DNA of 6,009 nt. It comes from Oscillospiraceae bacterium. Its GTDB lineage: Bacteria > Bacillota > Clostridia > Oscillospirales > Ruminococcaceae. The notes under the pieces are model-generated. The model made no database searches. It was not told the origin of the DNA and worked only from the letters and a program-made list of their open reading frames with translations. The stretch covers positions 1 through 6,009 of the forward strand of contig JAEDLA010000096.1 in NCBI GenBank assembly GCA_016295545.1, in the 5' to 3' direction. Position numbers and translations under genes: made by a program. Every line of letters starts with the position of its first letter. Position 1 is the stretch's first letter. Positions 5,953 to 6,009 of this stretch are shown in pieces.

Positions 5953-6009
5953 TCAATTACTCTGATTCAGCAGCTGTTCCAGCAGTCTGTAAATATCTTC
6001 CCTCTTTGA
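5953..6009 (-). CDS. Possible C-terminal end of an upstream gene of unknown identity
   Basis: On the minus strand one frame is open from the right edge to a TGA at 5955-5953, giving 18 codons ending KREDIYRLLEQLLNQSN. The composition (charged, leucine-rich, amphipathic helix) looks like a natural protein terminus. The stop lies 17 bases before the fbp ATG, which fits an operon pair. Another frame is also open to a TAA over this short stretch, so the call rests on composition and spacing only. No function can be assigned. Confidence 0.4.
   Translation of the reverse strand, partial: SKREDIYRLLEQLLNQSN

Overview
The window looks like chromosomal DNA from a low-to-moderate GC member of the Bacillota, most plausibly a Clostridia/Oscillospirales (Ruminococcus-like) gut or rumen bacterium. 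The reasons are a class III fructose-1,6-bisphosphatase (a Bacillota-type enzyme), AAGGAG-type ribosome binding sites, four strong sigma-A promoters with TTGACN / TGNTATAAT boxes, and a compact layout. The genus is an inference from protein style, not something I could check.

Layout, left to right. (1) Bases 1-482, minus strand: the first 160 codons of an anion-permease-like membrane protein (ArsB/NhaD/SLC13 type), whose 3' part lies beyond the left edge. (2) Bases 483-654: a divergent regulatory region with two nearly perfect sigma-A promoters arranged as mirror images. (3) Bases 655-1971, plus strand: a long coiled-coil protein with a C-terminal DUF2130 domain that carries a PD-(D/E)XK-nuclease-like motif. 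(4) Bases 1962-2786, minus strand: a TrmH/SpoU-family RNA 2'-O-methyltransferase, overlapping the previous gene tail to tail by 10 bp. (5) Bases 2787-3084: a second divergent promoter region, including a leader hairpin ahead of the next gene. (6) Bases 3085-3942, plus strand: a ZIP-family divalent metal transporter, closed by a strong intrinsic terminator. (7) Bases 3998-5935, minus strand: a complete class III fructose-1,6-bisphosphatase, probably downstream of another gene whose last 18 codons reach the right edge.

The genes do not form an obvious common pathway. They are mostly single-gene transcription units of general housekeeping or accessory character: solute transport, a putative nuclease of unknown role, RNA modification, metal uptake and gluconeogenesis. 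No mobile element, CRISPR array, tRNA or rRNA was seen. No clearly new multi-gene system is evident. The most interesting points are the mirror-image promoter pair linking the permease and the DUF2130 gene, the nuclease-like signature and internal duplication in the DUF2130 protein, and the hairpin in the leader of the metal transporter gene.
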